Shown: positions 45,428 through 55,771 of the stretch, piece by piece
Layout: the number at the start of each line of letters is the position of its first letter
How positions within the stretch are numbered: position 1 is the stretch's first letter
From: Erinaceus europaeus
Lineage: Eukaryota; Chordata; Mammalia; Eulipotyphla; Erinaceidae
Assembly (NCBI RefSeq): GCF_950295315.1
Contig: NC_080164.1
Coordinates: 107,159,587-107,223,586 of the forward strand
DNA: 64,000 nt
Direction: 5' to 3'
Notes under the pieces: model-generated
Told to the model about the DNA's origin: nothing
The model's input: the letters and a program-made list of their open reading frames with translations, nothing else
Database searches by the model: none
Position numbers and translations under genes: made by a program

Positions 45428-45820
45428 TGGGGGCTGGGTGGTGGCTCACTCAGTTAAGTGCACACATCAGCATGCACAAGGACCTGGGTTCAAGTTCCTG
45501 TTCCATACTTGTAGGGGATCTGCTTCACGAGCAGCAGTCTCCCTCTCTATTTAACCCACCCCTCTCAATTTCTCTCTGTCCTGTCAAATAGAAATAAAGT
45601 AGAAAGGAAAGAGAGAGAGAGAGAGAGAGAGAGAACCATCAGAAGCAGTGGATTCATAGTGCCAGCACTGAGCCCCAGCAATAACCTTGAAAAGAAAGAA
45701 AGAGAGAGATAGAGAGAAAGAAAGAAAGATTAAGAAATAAAGAAAGAGAGAGATAAAGGGAGGGAGTGAGGGAGGAAGGAAGGGAGAAGAATGGAGGGAA
45801 GGAAGGAAGAAAGGAAAAAG
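45428..45820 (+). mobile_element. SINE with 3-prime module and long GA-rich tail (third of stack)
   Basis: GGGGCTGGGTGGTGGCTCAC head; (GA)n at 45609-45633; ATCAGAAGCAGTGGATTCAT module; GAAA/GGGA tail to 45820, then AGATATCACT, a fourth target copy. Confidence 0.83.
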
Positions 45821-46329
45821 AGATATCACTGGCTGATGTCAGATATGGGTCACAGGAAGGCTAAGACAGTTGCAGTAGGTCACAGAGTTCTTAAGAAGAA
45901 GGAACAGGCCTGGAGCCAAGGCTGCTGGCTGCAGACAGGAGTTGCCCTACTCAGGGGAGGTTATTCAGTGAACCCACACTGCAGAGCACAGGCACGCAGA
46001 GAAGGGAGGAGATAGGACCTCAGTCAGAGTCTCTGCAGAAGGAATGAGTGCCCAGAGGAGACGGGGCAGAGGAAGTGGCAAGGAAGCAAAGGGAGGAAAT
46101 TGTTTCTGAAGATAAGGCTGTTTCCTTCTGGAATTTTGATTCAGAGAGCAGGTCCTGGGCAGGGAAACTGAGGCCTTGCAGGCTGGGTGCAGGGAGGCAG
46201 GGAGGTGGCACTGGTTGCTGGATTTCTCCCTGTGGGTCTCACCTGAAGGAGTCCCTGGGACAAAGTCAGTGGGAGCATAAAGCTTACAGTATCATGAGTA
46301 AGGCTCTTTCTTTCCTGCTCCATGAAATT

Positions 46330-46636
46330 GGTTTTTTTTTGTTTTGTTTTCCCTTTTTTTGTTTGATTTTACTGGGGCTCTGTGCCTGTGCTACTAATCC
46401 ACTATTCCTGGTGGTTATTTTTATCATTTGTTGTTGTTGTTGCTGTAGTTTTTATTGTTGTCAGGACAGAGAGAAATTGAGAGAGAAGGGGAGAGAGAGA
46501 TATATATAGACACTTGCAGACCTGTTTCACCACTTACGAAGCTAACCCCCTGCAAGTGGGGAGCTGGAGACTCAAACCAGGATCCTTGCACATCATACTA
46601 TGTGAGCTTAATCTGGTGCACCACCGCCCGACTCCC
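46330..46636 (-). mobile_element. SINE with 3-prime module, antisense
   Basis: TTTTACTGGGGCTCTGTGCC to GTGCACCACCGCCCGACTCC. Confidence 0.85.
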
Positions 46637-46855
46637 CAAAACAAATTGCTTCTGAGGTACTGCTGGGAGGAAAAAAAATTTAGGCTGAATGTCTGCTGCA
46701 GGAAAAGACTTAGTAGGGAAGCCATAGGGTCTGATTAAAGTGCATCTTTGAATAGTTCCAAGAAAAATCAGCATGCTGTGACCATGGCTTCCTGCATCTG
46801 GAATGTTGGACACCCCTGTTTTGTGTTTACACGTGTAGCTCCTGTGTTTTCAAAG

Positions 46856-47062
46856 TTTTTTTTCTTAATTATCTTTTATTTATTTGGATAGAGACAGCCA
46901 GAAATTGAGAAGGAAGAGGGTGATAGGGAGGGAGATACCTGCAGCACTGAAAGGGACACAGAGAGATGTCTGCAGCATTTGCAAAGTTTTCTCCCTGCAG
47001 GTATAGACAAGGGCGCTCCAACCCGGGTCCTTGCACATTGTAATGGGCACCACTACCCAGCC
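46856..47062 (-). mobile_element. SINE type B, antisense
   Basis: TTATCTTTTATTTATTTGGA to GGCACCACTACCCAGCCCC; an internal duplication around CTGCAGCA. Confidence 0.82.
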
Positions 47063-47084
47063 CCACTCCTGTGTTTTCTTTCTT

Positions 47085-47322
47085 TCTTTTTTTTTTCTTT
47101 ATTGGGGGGATAAATGGTTTACAGTCAACAATAAAATACAGTAGTTTGTAAATGTGTAACATTTCTCAGTTTTCCACATAACAATTCAACCCCCTCTAGG
47201 TCCTCCTCTGCCATCATGCTTCAAGAACTGAACCCCCTTACCCCACACCAGAGTCCTTTACTTTGGTGCAATACAGTAAGCCCAGTCCAAGTTCTGCTTT
47301 GTGTTTTCTTATTTTTCAACTT
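47085..47322 (-). mobile_element. L1 3' end fragment
   Basis: TTTATTGGGGGGATAAATGG followed by the antisense L1 3' UTR blocks (TTTCTCAGTTTTCCACATA, TCCTTTACTTTGGTGCAATA). It directly abuts a family R fragment. Confidence 0.82.
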
Positions 47323-47323
47323 C

Positions 47324-47472
47324 TTTTTTTTAATTATTAGTGATCTAATAATGATTGACAAGATTGTGGGATAAGAGGGATACAATTCATACAGTTCCAA
47401 CCACCAGAGTGCCATGTCCCCTCCCCTCCATTAGAAGTTTCCCAATACTTTATCCCTCTGGGAGTATGGACC
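47324..47472 (-). repeat. Family R repeat, short 3' fragment
   Basis: AATTATTAGTGATCTAATAA, TGTGGGATAAGAGGGATACA and CTCTGGGAGTATGGACC. Abuts an L1 3' end. Confidence 0.72.
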
Positions 47473-47623
47473 ACTCCTGTTTTTTTATACTTTGTGCCTT
47501 CCCATCTGAAAAAGACATACAAATCCATCACATGGAAAAGTAAGATTCCACATTAAGAAATTTGCCTGTTTGAATGGTTGGGCAAGAACTGTACATGGTT
47601 GGTACCAAGTGAGACAGGTGTAC

Positions 47624-47700
47624 AAGGGGGCCTGCAGTAGTGTACCCAGTTAAGTGCACATAGTATTCAGCACTCATAGTACTAAGCGCAAGGACCTTGC
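47624..47700 (+). mobile_element. SINE head fragment
   Basis: GGGGGCCTGCAGTAGTGTAC and GTTAAGTGCACATAGTA; stops at the box B position. Confidence 0.65.
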
Positions 47701-48267
47701 TCTTCCCTATCTCCACAGAGCTCTTCCCTATCTCCACAGAGAGCTCACTTCCTCTCAGAAAGCTCCTTCCAGCTGCAGCCACTGCAGGTTGGTTCTAGTT
47801 TCTGAGGCTGCAGACAGTCTCCCCTTAACAAGCCCACCACTTTGGTTTTCAGGCTCTTGAGTTGCCTTAAAATGATGATAAAAATAATCTCTGCTCTATG
47901 ATGCCTTCAAGGCCCCTACACTACACCAGCCTCCCCACCACCAGTTTATTTCTCTACCATTTGTCAGATTTCACATAGCTGTTCCCTCCACAGCCCTGCA
48001 CTCTCCCAAAGCACCTTCCTGCTCTACAGTGGCCCTGTGCCCCCCAAGTGGCTCTGTTCACACTAGGCGTTTTCTTGACAGTCCCTGCAGTGAACCTGGG
48101 TATTTTTCATGCTCTGCAGACTCCCTCCCAGAGAGGCTGGACTTGGATAGGAACAGGGACAAGGACAGAAACAGAGGCCTGCAGAGCACTATTCTCAGGG
48201 GGAGAGTGGAACAGTCTGAAGAGTGGCATACAACATCCAGGTCTGGTCCAGAAAGAAAATTTCACAC

Positions 48268-48361
48268 CCACTTTTATTTTTATTTTATATTATTTTAGTT
48301 TGCCACCAGGATTATCGCTGGGACTCAGTGCCACACATAAAAAATCAACCACTCTAGTTGG

Positions 48362-48394
<33 letters not shown>

Positions 48395-48540
48395 TTTAAA
48401 ATAAAGATCAAAACTGAGTGGGAGGGCAAAAGAGAGAGAGAGAGAGACTGCTCATGAAGCTTTTTCCCCTGCAGATGGGAACTGAGGGCTTAAACCCATG
48501 ATAACATGTACATCCTCTGGGTGAGGCACTATTCACTCTG
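48268..48540 (-). mobile_element. SINE with 3-prime module, antisense, containing (CA)n
   Basis: GCCACCAGGATTATCGCTGG, a (CA)n run at 48361-48389, then GCTCATGAAGCTTTTTCCCC to a decayed head. Confidence 0.75.
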
Positions 48541-48796
48541 ACTTTCAGTTGCTGGTACTTTTATTACTGCTATGGGGTAGAATTTCCCCCATGTCAGTCT
48601 CAGTCAATCCCAAAGCTCTCTTTTCTTCACCTACCCTCTTCTGAGCAAAACCATCCAGGAGTTGTCTTTCATCTCCTTGTTTCACTGAGCACTGTCACCT
48701 CTAATTCTATCCATTTTGTCTCGAAGGACACAATATCATCTTTTTCTGATTGTAGACTGTAGGGTAGCATTCCATGGAGTATACATCCCATAACAT

Positions 48797-49081
48797 GCTT
48801 GCTTCACCATTTTTAAAGCTCCCCAGATATACATGGGGTGCCAGGGCTCGAACCCAGGTCCTTGCACATGGCAATGTGTGCACTTAACCAGCTGTGTCAC
48901 CACCCATTACCCCTCTCTCTCCCTGTCTATCTCCTCCTTCCCTCTCATTTTTTCTGTCCTATCAAATAGAAGAAAGGGGAGAGGAAAAAATGACCACCAG
49001 AAGCAATGGATTCTTAGTGCAGGCAACAAGCCCCAGAGAGAACCCTGGAGGCAACTGAGAAAAAAAAAAAAAAAAAAAAAG
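48797..49081 (+). mobile_element. SINE with 5' inversion
   Basis: 48797-48918 is an antisense head (CTCGAACCCAGGTCCTTGCA to CACCACCCATTACCCC). 48919-49081 is the sense body and 3-prime module (TCTCTCTCCCTGTCTATC, ACCAGAAGCAATGGATTCTT) with an A22 end. Together they make one element with its 5' part inverted. Confidence 0.8.
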
Positions 49082-49099
49082 GTATCACTGACAGTCCCA

Positions 49100-49745
49100 C
49101 TCTGACTCTGCAGTCAAAGCCAGCAGTTGGGCTGTTTAACCTCAAGCCAGGGAAATGGGCTGCATCCCCCCAACTCCAAGCCCGCTAGCTGTGCAGGCTG
49201 CCTGCAGGGATGGATGTGGAAGAGTCCCCACCCGCCTGGAAGACAATTCATCTGCTCCTGGGCATCCCGGGGAGATCATTTAGACCTAATGAAGATCCAT
49301 GCTAATCAGATAATGACTATCGATTACTCCTCAGATGTCTTGATGAGGTAATTAGGGGCACTGGCAAGGAGTTCGCCCTGATTGATTGGCAGTGGCTGCT
49401 GTCTCCAGGACTCCAAATTACATTGCTTCTCTCTTCTAAGGACTCATAAACAAACACTGCCTTTACTTGTGAATTCATCAGATGCCAGCTTCTCTGGAAC
49501 TCTGATTTCCTCTCCTGTGCCAAGGAGATACCTGAAGCCATTAGCTTGTATGCACTGGGCCTTCCTGCCCCTGCAGAAGAGGGTGAACGCAGTCCAATTG
49601 GCCTCCTCTTCTTCTCCTTCCTGGCCCTGTGGCCCAATTCTTGTCCAGAAAAGGGCAGGAAGCCTGGTGGGAAGTGCTCTTTGAGCAGCGCTGGGTGGGA
49701 ACTCTGTTATCAAACAGCCACTCTGGATGCCAGGAAGCAGAGTTT
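49100..49745. promoter_or_regulatory. Candidate intronic enhancer or conserved noncoding element
   Basis: A repeat-free island inside the SINE-dense intron 12. A core of about 140 bp (49275-49400) is packed with homeodomain-type sites: CCTAATGA, ATGCTAAT at 49299, GATAATGACTATCGATTAC, TAATTA at 49349 and the PBX-like TGATTGAT at 49379. An E-box CAGATG is at 49332. Function is inferred from motif density only. Confidence 0.35.
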
Positions 49746-49763
49746 TGCTCACATCTCAATATT

Positions 49764-49970
49764 GAGGGGGCCAGGCATTGGCACACCTGGTTCAGTGCAC
49801 ATGTTATCATGCACAGGGACCTGGGTTCAGGCCCCATGGGTTCCCACCTGCAGGAGGAAAGCTTCACAAGCAGTGAAGTAATGTTACACTTGTCTCTTTG
49901 TGTCACCATCTCTATCCTCCCTCTCAATGTCATTCTGGCCTATCAAATTAGGTAAATAATTTTAAAAGAA
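49764..49970 (+). mobile_element. SINE type B
   Basis: GAGGGGGCCAGGCATTGGCA head; TAGGTAAATAATTTTAAAAG end. Confidence 0.85.
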
Positions 49971-50994
49971 AGATAAATAAACTTCATTACACCATTAGTA
50001 GTGAGAGAAGAGGCAGGTATAGGGTGGTGGATGTGGGATACATCTCACAGTGAGGTTTTTGCCAAATGTCTCCAGCAGTCTCTCTGATATCTCTGCTTCA
50101 TCTCTCATGCAGGCTCACTGTATCTCTACTTACGAAGTGTGTGTGCTATGTCAAGTATAAAATCTTATAGGTTTCCATAAACCAACATCTTAAGAGCACA
50201 CAAAAATGTAAACATCTTGCTTAGTTGAATGATTTCTCTCCTAGTAGGTAGAACATTCTGTATCAGACTTGTTATTTTTGATTCTAAACATCATATCAGA
50301 TTCTTTGTTGACTCCACAAATCTTGCTTGACCTTACCTCAGGGATATGGGCCTAGTTCATGGATATCAGATAAGGCAGGCTCCACATTAGCCTGATGGCC
50401 TGATGACCACCGTCTGTGTTTACCCTGAGATTAGCCAAAGCACCCTTGGGGACTGGGGACAGAACTAGAGATAGCAAAGGATTTCTGACATATCTAGTAT
50501 AATGCATAGCTGACAGTAATTAAGGAGAATAGCTGAGCAGAGAAATACTAGGCATTACAATTCAAAGATCTAACAAGTAATTAGGTTCCCAAACACTTGT
50601 GTGTGCTGGCAGTGGCTATCTGTGTTGGCTCCTCCTGCCCAGTTGGGGGGCGCTCACCTCAGTGCTATCAAGCAGGTGAGGTGGAGGTGGGGAGGAGCAG
50701 TAGGTATAGGCCCTGTGGGGCTGTGGGCAGAGCCCTGAGACAACTGCTCCACATTTGCTGGTGTCCAGTGTCCGGAGCTCTGAGCCCACTTAGCAGTGCA
50801 GTGTCACCAGTCTGAAGTGTCAGCAGACAGGAGGTGCTGATAACAGGGAGTGCGTTGGGCTCACATCTCTAGAGCATCAGCTGCCCAGAGTGATTTTCAG
50901 CAGGTCACAGGACTTGAGAAATCATACGTCTGCTTCATTATTTCAACTCCTATTTTATTCTAGGCATCTCTGCTACTTCACTGCTCCAAGTTGT

Positions 50995-51120
50995 CTTTTT
51001 TCAAATCGAAAGATAGAGTCAGAGACAGAGAGGTAAAAGCATTGAGGACTCCCCCAGTGCAGTGGGAGAGTGGGAGCTGGGCTCCAGCCTGGCTGATTCT
51101 CTGAGAGAATTATTTTGCCA
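50995..51120 (-). mobile_element. Family F-like SINE, degraded
   Basis: AGAGTCAGAGACAGAGAGG and CCCCCAGTGCAGTGGGAG resemble family F bodies. Confidence 0.5.
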
Positions 51121-51237
51121 GGCCAAAGCACTGTTTTTAAAATGTTATCTGAGTTGCTGTGTGTTGCTTCTGAAAAACCTTCCTAATCCACACCAGTGTA
51201 TTTACTTCTAATAAGAGATAAAAGAGCATAGGTAATT

Positions 51238-51437
51238 AAAATAATAATATAGGCAGAGAAAGAAAGGGAGAGAGAGGAGGAGAAGGAGAAGGAAGGAGAG
51301 GAGAAGGAGAAGGAAGAAAAGGAGGAGAAACAACCATGGCACTGAAGCACCAAAGCTTCCTTTAATGTGGTGGGCGTCAGGCTCAAACCTGGCTCACACA
51401 AATGGCGCTCTATCCAAGTGAGCTATTTTGCCATCCG
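51238..51437 (-). mobile_element. Family F tRNA-like SINE, antisense
   Basis: GGAGAAGGAGAAGG purine run, CACTGAAGCACCAAAGCTTC and GCTCTATCCAAGTGAGCTAT. Confidence 0.72.
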
Positions 51438-51661
51438 AGATCAGAGTTCAGTTTTTGCCATAAGTGGGAATCATAGGACAGACACCCTTAAGCCAAATTT
51501 TTCTTATTTTATGTGTGCAGGTAGAGCCACTGCACATGCTTTAAAAAATACCCAAAATACACTGCAAACTTAGGTGACTGGTTTTCTCCAATTTGAGATA
51601 AGAGCTTGTTTTGGAGTGATTTTTTTTTTCCCCTCACTTGATCCTAGAAACCTATTAAATA

Positions 51662-51800
51662 AGGGCCTGGGAAATAGCTCATGTGGGTCGTGTGCTGTTT
51701 TGCCACATGTGTAACCCAGGTTCAAACTCAGCCACCACTATATTGATGGACACTTCAGTTCTGTGGCGTCTCTCTCTGCACCTCTAAACAAACAAACTAA
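51662..51800 (+). mobile_element. Family E tRNA-like SINE
   Basis: GGCCTGGGAAATAGCTCATG head, GTGTAACCCAGGTTCAAACT, AAACAAACAAACTAAC tail. Confidence 0.7.
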
Positions 51801-51824
51801 CAAGCAAAGGCTATTAAATAGAAC

Positions 51825-51900
51825 TGTGTTCGGGAGGTGGCTCTGAAGTAGAGCACACACTAGGGGCTCTGGGTTTAATCCCTGACACAGCATTAAAAAA
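51825..51900 (+). mobile_element. Short tRNA-like SINE fragment
   Basis: GGGAGGTGGCTCTGAAGTAG and GGGTTTAATCCCTGACACAG. Confidence 0.55.
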
Positions 51901-51927
51901 GAATATCTAGCTAAAATAAAAAAAGAA

Positions 51928-52185
51928 GGGAGCTGGGCGGTAGCACAGCGGGTTAAGCACACATGCCGCAAAGTGCAAGGACCGATGTAAGGATCCCAGT
52001 TCGAGCCTCCAGCTCCCCACCTGCAGGGAAGTCACTTCACAGGCAGTGAAGCAGATCTGTAGGCGTCTATCTTTCTCTTCCCCTCTCTGTCTTCCCCTCC
52101 TCTCTCCATTTCTCTCTATCCTCTCCAACGACAACAACAACAACAATTAAAAAAAAAAAAGGCAAGAAAAGGGAATTTAAAAAAA
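51928..52185 (+). mobile_element. SINE type A, full length
   Basis: GAGCTGGGCGGTAGCACAGC head. GAATATCTAG occurs at 51901 and again at 52190, a likely target duplication. Confidence 0.88.
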
Positions 52186-52339
52186 GAGGGAATATCTAGT
52201 TATGTAGTCTGGGCTGAGTGGTGGCTAAGTGGAGGAACTAAAAAAGAACATCTGTTTTGTTTCTCTATATTTCCACCTAAATTTTTTTATATTTATTTAT
52301 TATTCATATGTTCATTTATTTTTAGAAAGAGGCAGCAGA

Positions 52340-52600
52340 GAGGGGGCGTTGGGCACACAGTAGAAAGTACGAGGACCCATGAAAGGATCCTGGCTCAAGC
52401 CCTGAGCTCCCTACCTGCAGGGGGTGGCTTTACAAGTGGTGAAGTAGGTCTGCAGATGTCTATCTTTCTCCCCCTCTCTGTCTTCCCCTCCTCTCTAAAT
52501 TTCTTTCTGTCCTCTAAAAAAAAAATAATAATTGAAAAAATGGTCAAAGGAGCAGTGGATTCATAGTGCCAGTACCAAGCATCAGTGATAACCCTGGAGA
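52340..52600 (+). mobile_element. SINE type A with 3-prime module, 5'-truncated
   Basis: GGGCACACAGTAGAAAGTAC start; AAGGAGCAGTGGATTCATAG module. Confidence 0.83.
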
Positions 52601-52617
52601 CAGAAAGAAAGAAAGGA

Positions 52618-52669
<52 letters not shown>

Positions 52670-52682
52670 AACAGAGAGAAAG
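52601..52682. repeat. (GAAA)n microsatellite
   Basis: About 18 GAAA units on the SINE tail. Confidence 0.95.
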
Positions 52683-52790
52683 TGAAAGAGCCTATTGCAA
52701 TGCAGTGGGGACCAGACTTGAACCTGGATCTCAGTCTCACACATGGCAAAGCAGCACACTATCCAAGTGAGCTATTTGCTGACCCCTACC
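52683..52790 (-). mobile_element. Family F tRNA-like SINE, antisense
   Basis: GCAATGCAGTGGGGACCAGA, GCACACTATCCAAGTGAGCT and TTTGCTGACCCC. Confidence 0.75.
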
Positions 52791-52999
52791 TGATTTTAAA
52801 ATTTTACTTGGGGTCTCTTCCCATCCTGAGCTATGCTGGCTACTTCTGTGAAGCTAGTGGGACATCCTCCCATCCTGGGGGGATGCAAGCCATGGGTGGC
52901 AGTGGGGAGGGTAGTGGGTACCCCTGTTGCCCGGGTCTCTGCAGGGACAGACATGGGCAGTGTCCTATCTGTCACCACTTTCCTGGTGTGTCCTTGCAG

Positions 53000-53149
53000 G
53001 AGGTGCTGCAGCTGGAGCGGCAGCTGGGAGGGCAATTGCTGGAGGAGCCCAAGGCCCTGCACTTCAAAGGTAGTACCCACAACCTGCGCCTGTCGATCCA
53101 CGACCTGCCCCACTCCCACTGGAAGAGCAAGCTGCTGGCCAAGTACCAG
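53000..53149 (+). CDS. UNC5C: UNC5C UPA domain exon (exon 13)
   Basis: 150 nt, 50 codons, phase 0 at both ends; acceptor TGTGTCCTTGCAG and donor TACCAG|GTGAGG. It encodes block residues 344-393: [38 protein letters not shown] and [10 protein letters not shown]. This begins the UPA domain (conserved in UNC5, PIDD and ankyrins), which overlaps the region reported to contact DCC and which packs against ZU5 in the autoinhibited receptor. The open frame runs on through both borders, so the apparent longer ORF here is intron read-through. Confidence 0.96.
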
Positions 53150-53194
53150 GTGAGGCTCCTATGTATGAAGCTGGTGGCCAGGAATGGGCCAAGG

Positions 53195-53390
53195 AAGAGA
53201 ATAGTGGGCCTGCTAGATAGAGCACAAGTGTCACTGTTGAGGAAGGCATGGGCTCATGTGCCTGGCCCCACCCACAGGGGGAAGCTTCACAGCAGGGGGC
53301 AGTGAGAGCTGCGGGTGTCTGCACATTGCTCTCATTGCTCTCTCTCTCTGAGCACCCCTATGTCTTTCTCACTTTCTGTCAAAAAGAAAG
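53195..53390 (+). mobile_element. Degraded SINE, sense
   Basis: CCACAGGGGGAAGCTTCACA and GAGCTGCGGGTGTCTGC; head decayed. Starts about 45 bp after the exon 13 donor. Confidence 0.62.
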
Positions 53391-53424
53391 AAGGAAAAGA
53401 AGGAAGAAAGGAAAGAGAAAGAGG

Positions 53425-53455
<31 letters not shown>

Positions 53456-53506
53456 GGAGAGAGAGGGAGAGAGAGAGAGGAAGGGAGAAAAGAAGGAAGA
53501 AAAAGT
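53384..53506. repeat. Purine-rich (GA)n/(GGAA)n tract
   Basis: AAGGAAAAGAAGGAAG and AGAGAGAGAGAGAGAG blocks on the tail of the preceding SINE. Confidence 0.92.
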
Positions 53507-53507
53507 A

Positions 53508-53722
53508 GGGGAGGGGCGGGTGGTGATGCACCTGGTTGAGCGCACATGTAACAATGCACAAGGATCTGGGTTCAAGCCCCTAGGCCCTACCTGCAGGGGG
53601 AAAGCTTCTCGAGTGGTGAAGCAGGGCTGCAGGTGTCTCTCTGTCTCTCTGTCCCCCTTCCCTCTCAGTTTCTGGCTATCTCTACCCAATAAATAAATAA
53701 ATATAATAAAAAAAATTTTTAA
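53508..53722 (+). mobile_element. SINE type B
   Basis: GGGGCGGGTGGTGATGCACC head; ACCCAATAAATAAATAAATA tail. Confidence 0.89.
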
Positions 53723-53974
53723 AGTAGAGCGAGAAGGGAAGGATCAGTCCATATACATGTAATACCCCTCCTCTAAAACTGGTTTCTACCAACGGACTTG
53801 CTTCTTCCAAATAGCTTGCAGCCATTAGGAGTTTTGAAAAATCCTCTCAATGTGGTTGAGGGAATGCTCTATTCTCCTTGCAAGTAACCATACTGCCATC
53901 ACTTTGTTTCACATAAACAAGGTTTAAATTCATCTTCAGAGTTTGACATTAGGTTGATTAAAAAAAAAAAAAAC

Positions 53975-54178
53975 CTTAGACTCTCAAGATAGCTTTTTGG
54001 GACAATGCACTTCTTTGCCATGTGTGTGACCCAGGTTTGACCTGGTCCTCATCACATTAGTGCAAGATTTAGTAACATATTCTCTTTGTCCTATCTGTCT
54101 ACCTGTCTTTCTGTCTATCTGTCTATCTCTTTCTCTTTTTCTGTCTCCCTTTCTGGCTGAAAAAAATTGCCACAGGAA
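53975..54178 (+). mobile_element. Family E tRNA-like SINE
   Basis: GGGACAATGCACTTCTTTGC, GTGTGTGACCCAGGTTTGAC and a CTGTCTATCTGTC body. Confidence 0.68.
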
Positions 54179-54197
54179 TGACAAAAAAATAAAACTT

Positions 54198-54325
54198 TGA
54201 TCAGGGGTAGATAACATAATGATTATACAAAAAGAATCTTATGCCTGAGTCTACAAATTCCCAGGTTCAATCCCCTGAACCACTATAATCCAGAGTTGGG
54301 GAAAAAAGAAAAAGAAAAAGAAAAT
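54198..54325 (+). mobile_element. Family D tRNA-like SINE
   Basis: CAGGGGTAGATAACATAATG head and GGTTCAATCCCCTGAACCAC. Confidence 0.68.
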
Positions 54326-54477
54326 CTGAGAGGCTGAGAATTAAGTCACTGGAGAGCATGCACCTTGTCATTCTTGAGACCCTGAGCACTGGCACCATCA
54401 GGGAGCTCCATGGATGGGGAAAACCTCTCTCCTTTATATCTGTGGCTCTCATTAGAATAAATAAGTTTGAAAGCATG

Positions 54478-54768
54478 AGGGGGCAAGAAAGTTATTCACT
54501 TGGTGGTGTGCACACTTTGTCACACTCCTAGAGCAAGCTTTGAGCCCCAGCCCCAGCCTGGGAGTTTCAGAGGAGAAGCTTGAGGAACAGTGGAGCTCTG
54601 TTTTTGCCCTGCGATGGCATCTCTCTTTCTGGTTCACTCTGCCTCTCTCCTTTGCCATCTCTGTCTCACACCCTCTATCAAGAGGAAAGAAAAAAGAAAT
54701 GGCCACCAAGAGCAGTGTAGTCATGCAGACACCAAGCCCCATTGATAACCCTTTTTGGCAAAAAGTTA
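54478..54768 (+). mobile_element. SINE with 3-prime module, diverged
   Basis: GAGGGGGCAAGAAAGTTATT head, pyrimidine body, ACCAAGAGCAGTGTAGTCAT module. Confidence 0.72.
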
Positions 54769-54807
54769 GAAAACTCCTATCTCTTTTTCAAATGCTTATT
54801 TCTATTT

Positions 54808-55003
54808 ATTTATTTTAATATATTTATTTATTATTGGACAGAAACAGAGAGAAATTGAGAGGGGAGAAAGAGACAGAGACACCTGCAGCCCTGCTTTACC
54901 ACTTGCGAAGCTTTCCCCCTGCAGGTGGGGACTGGTGGTTTGAACCTGGGTCCTTGTGCATAGTTCTCTGTGCACTCAATTGGGTATGCCACTGCCCAGC
55001 CCC
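54808..55003 (-). mobile_element. SINE type B, antisense
   Basis: TATTTATTTATTATTGGACA to GTATGCCACTGCCCAGCCCC. Confidence 0.87.
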
Positions 55004-55105
55004 TTCTCTCTCTCTCTTTAACAAACAGGTCTTTAAACATGAGTTTAATGGGAAGCCAAATTTGCATTTGTCTAACTCATGGTTTTCTTTTTGTTGTTGT
55101 TGTTT

Positions 55106-55278
55106 GCTTTTAATCTTTTTATATTTTTTATTAGATAAAGACAGTAATGGAGAGGGGATGGGGAAATAAAGACAGAAAGAGACAGAGAGACATCTACAGC
55201 TTTACCTCACCACTTGTGAAGCTTTTCCCCTGTAGGTGGAACCAGGGGCTTGAACATGTGTGCTCAACCAGGTGCAGG
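55106..55278 (-). mobile_element. SINE type B, antisense, short internal deletion
   Basis: TTTTTATTAGATAAAGACAG to GTGTGCTCAACCAGGTGCA; bases between GCTTGAAC and ATGTGTGCTC are missing. Confidence 0.8.
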
Positions 55279-55606
55279 AAGCCCTAACTGGAGCATGGGC
55301 CATGGGGGAGGAGTTCCCTAAGCTTTTGAACTTGCAATGGATTCTGTTTTGCCCAATGAGAGTCATGCAGACAGCTAGTGAGACCTGTGTATTCTAGGGA
55401 CTGATGCTCTAGGTTCAAATCCTGACTCTACCCCTGAGAGACCCTGGAGGAGTCACAGAAATTCCTGGGGCTGGGGGTGGGCACAGGGGTCTTTTGGGCA
55501 CAGCAGAACGAAGGTTGGGGTGGTGAGGTAGCAAGCACTGAGGTAGCAAGTGCTGAGGATGCCGAGCTGGGCCTGAGCTAGAGGCTGACCTTCCTCTGTC
55601 CTGCAG

Positions 55607-55771
55607 GAAATCCCCTTCTACCAGGTGTGGAGCGGGGCCCAGCGGAACCTGCAGTGCAGCTTCACTCTGGAAAGGTTCAACCTCAGCACCACGGAACTGG
55701 TGTGCAAACTCTGCGTGCGGCAGGTGGAGGGCGAGGGCCAGATCTTCCAGCTCAACTGCACTGTGTCTGAG
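55607..55771 (+). CDS. UNC5C: UNC5C UPA domain exon (exon 14)
   Basis: 165 nt, 55 codons, phase 0 at both ends; acceptor CTCTGTCCTGCAG and donor TCTGAG|GTGAGA. It encodes block residues 394-448, from [20 protein letters not shown] through [20 protein letters not shown] to the shared UNC5 motif [10 protein letters not shown] and CTVSE. EIPFY.VW.G.QR.L.C.FTLER is diagnostic of UNC5 UPA domains. Human UNC5C has a His where this exon has Gln in YQVW, as I recall it. Confidence 0.96.

Larger units (their letters stand above)
43754..52999 (+). other. UNC5C: UNC5C intron 12
   Basis: About 9.2 kb. Besides many SINEs it contains a triple SINE stack (44799-45830), an L1 3' end, a family R fragment and an inverted-chimera SINE. 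Unique stretches over 300 bp are 43754-44201, 44401-44798, 45830-46329, 47700-48267, 49082-49763 (candidate enhancer, listed separately) and 49971-50994. Confidence 0.9.
53150..55606 (+). other. UNC5C: UNC5C intron 13
   Basis: About 2.5 kb, mostly SINEs and purine-rich simple repeat. Unique parts are 53723-53974 and 55279-55606; nothing further recognised. Confidence 0.9.

Noticed and set aside
52682..53305. 207-codon open frame
   Set aside because: Its first two thirds are SINE and intron; only 53000-53149 is UNC5C exon 13.
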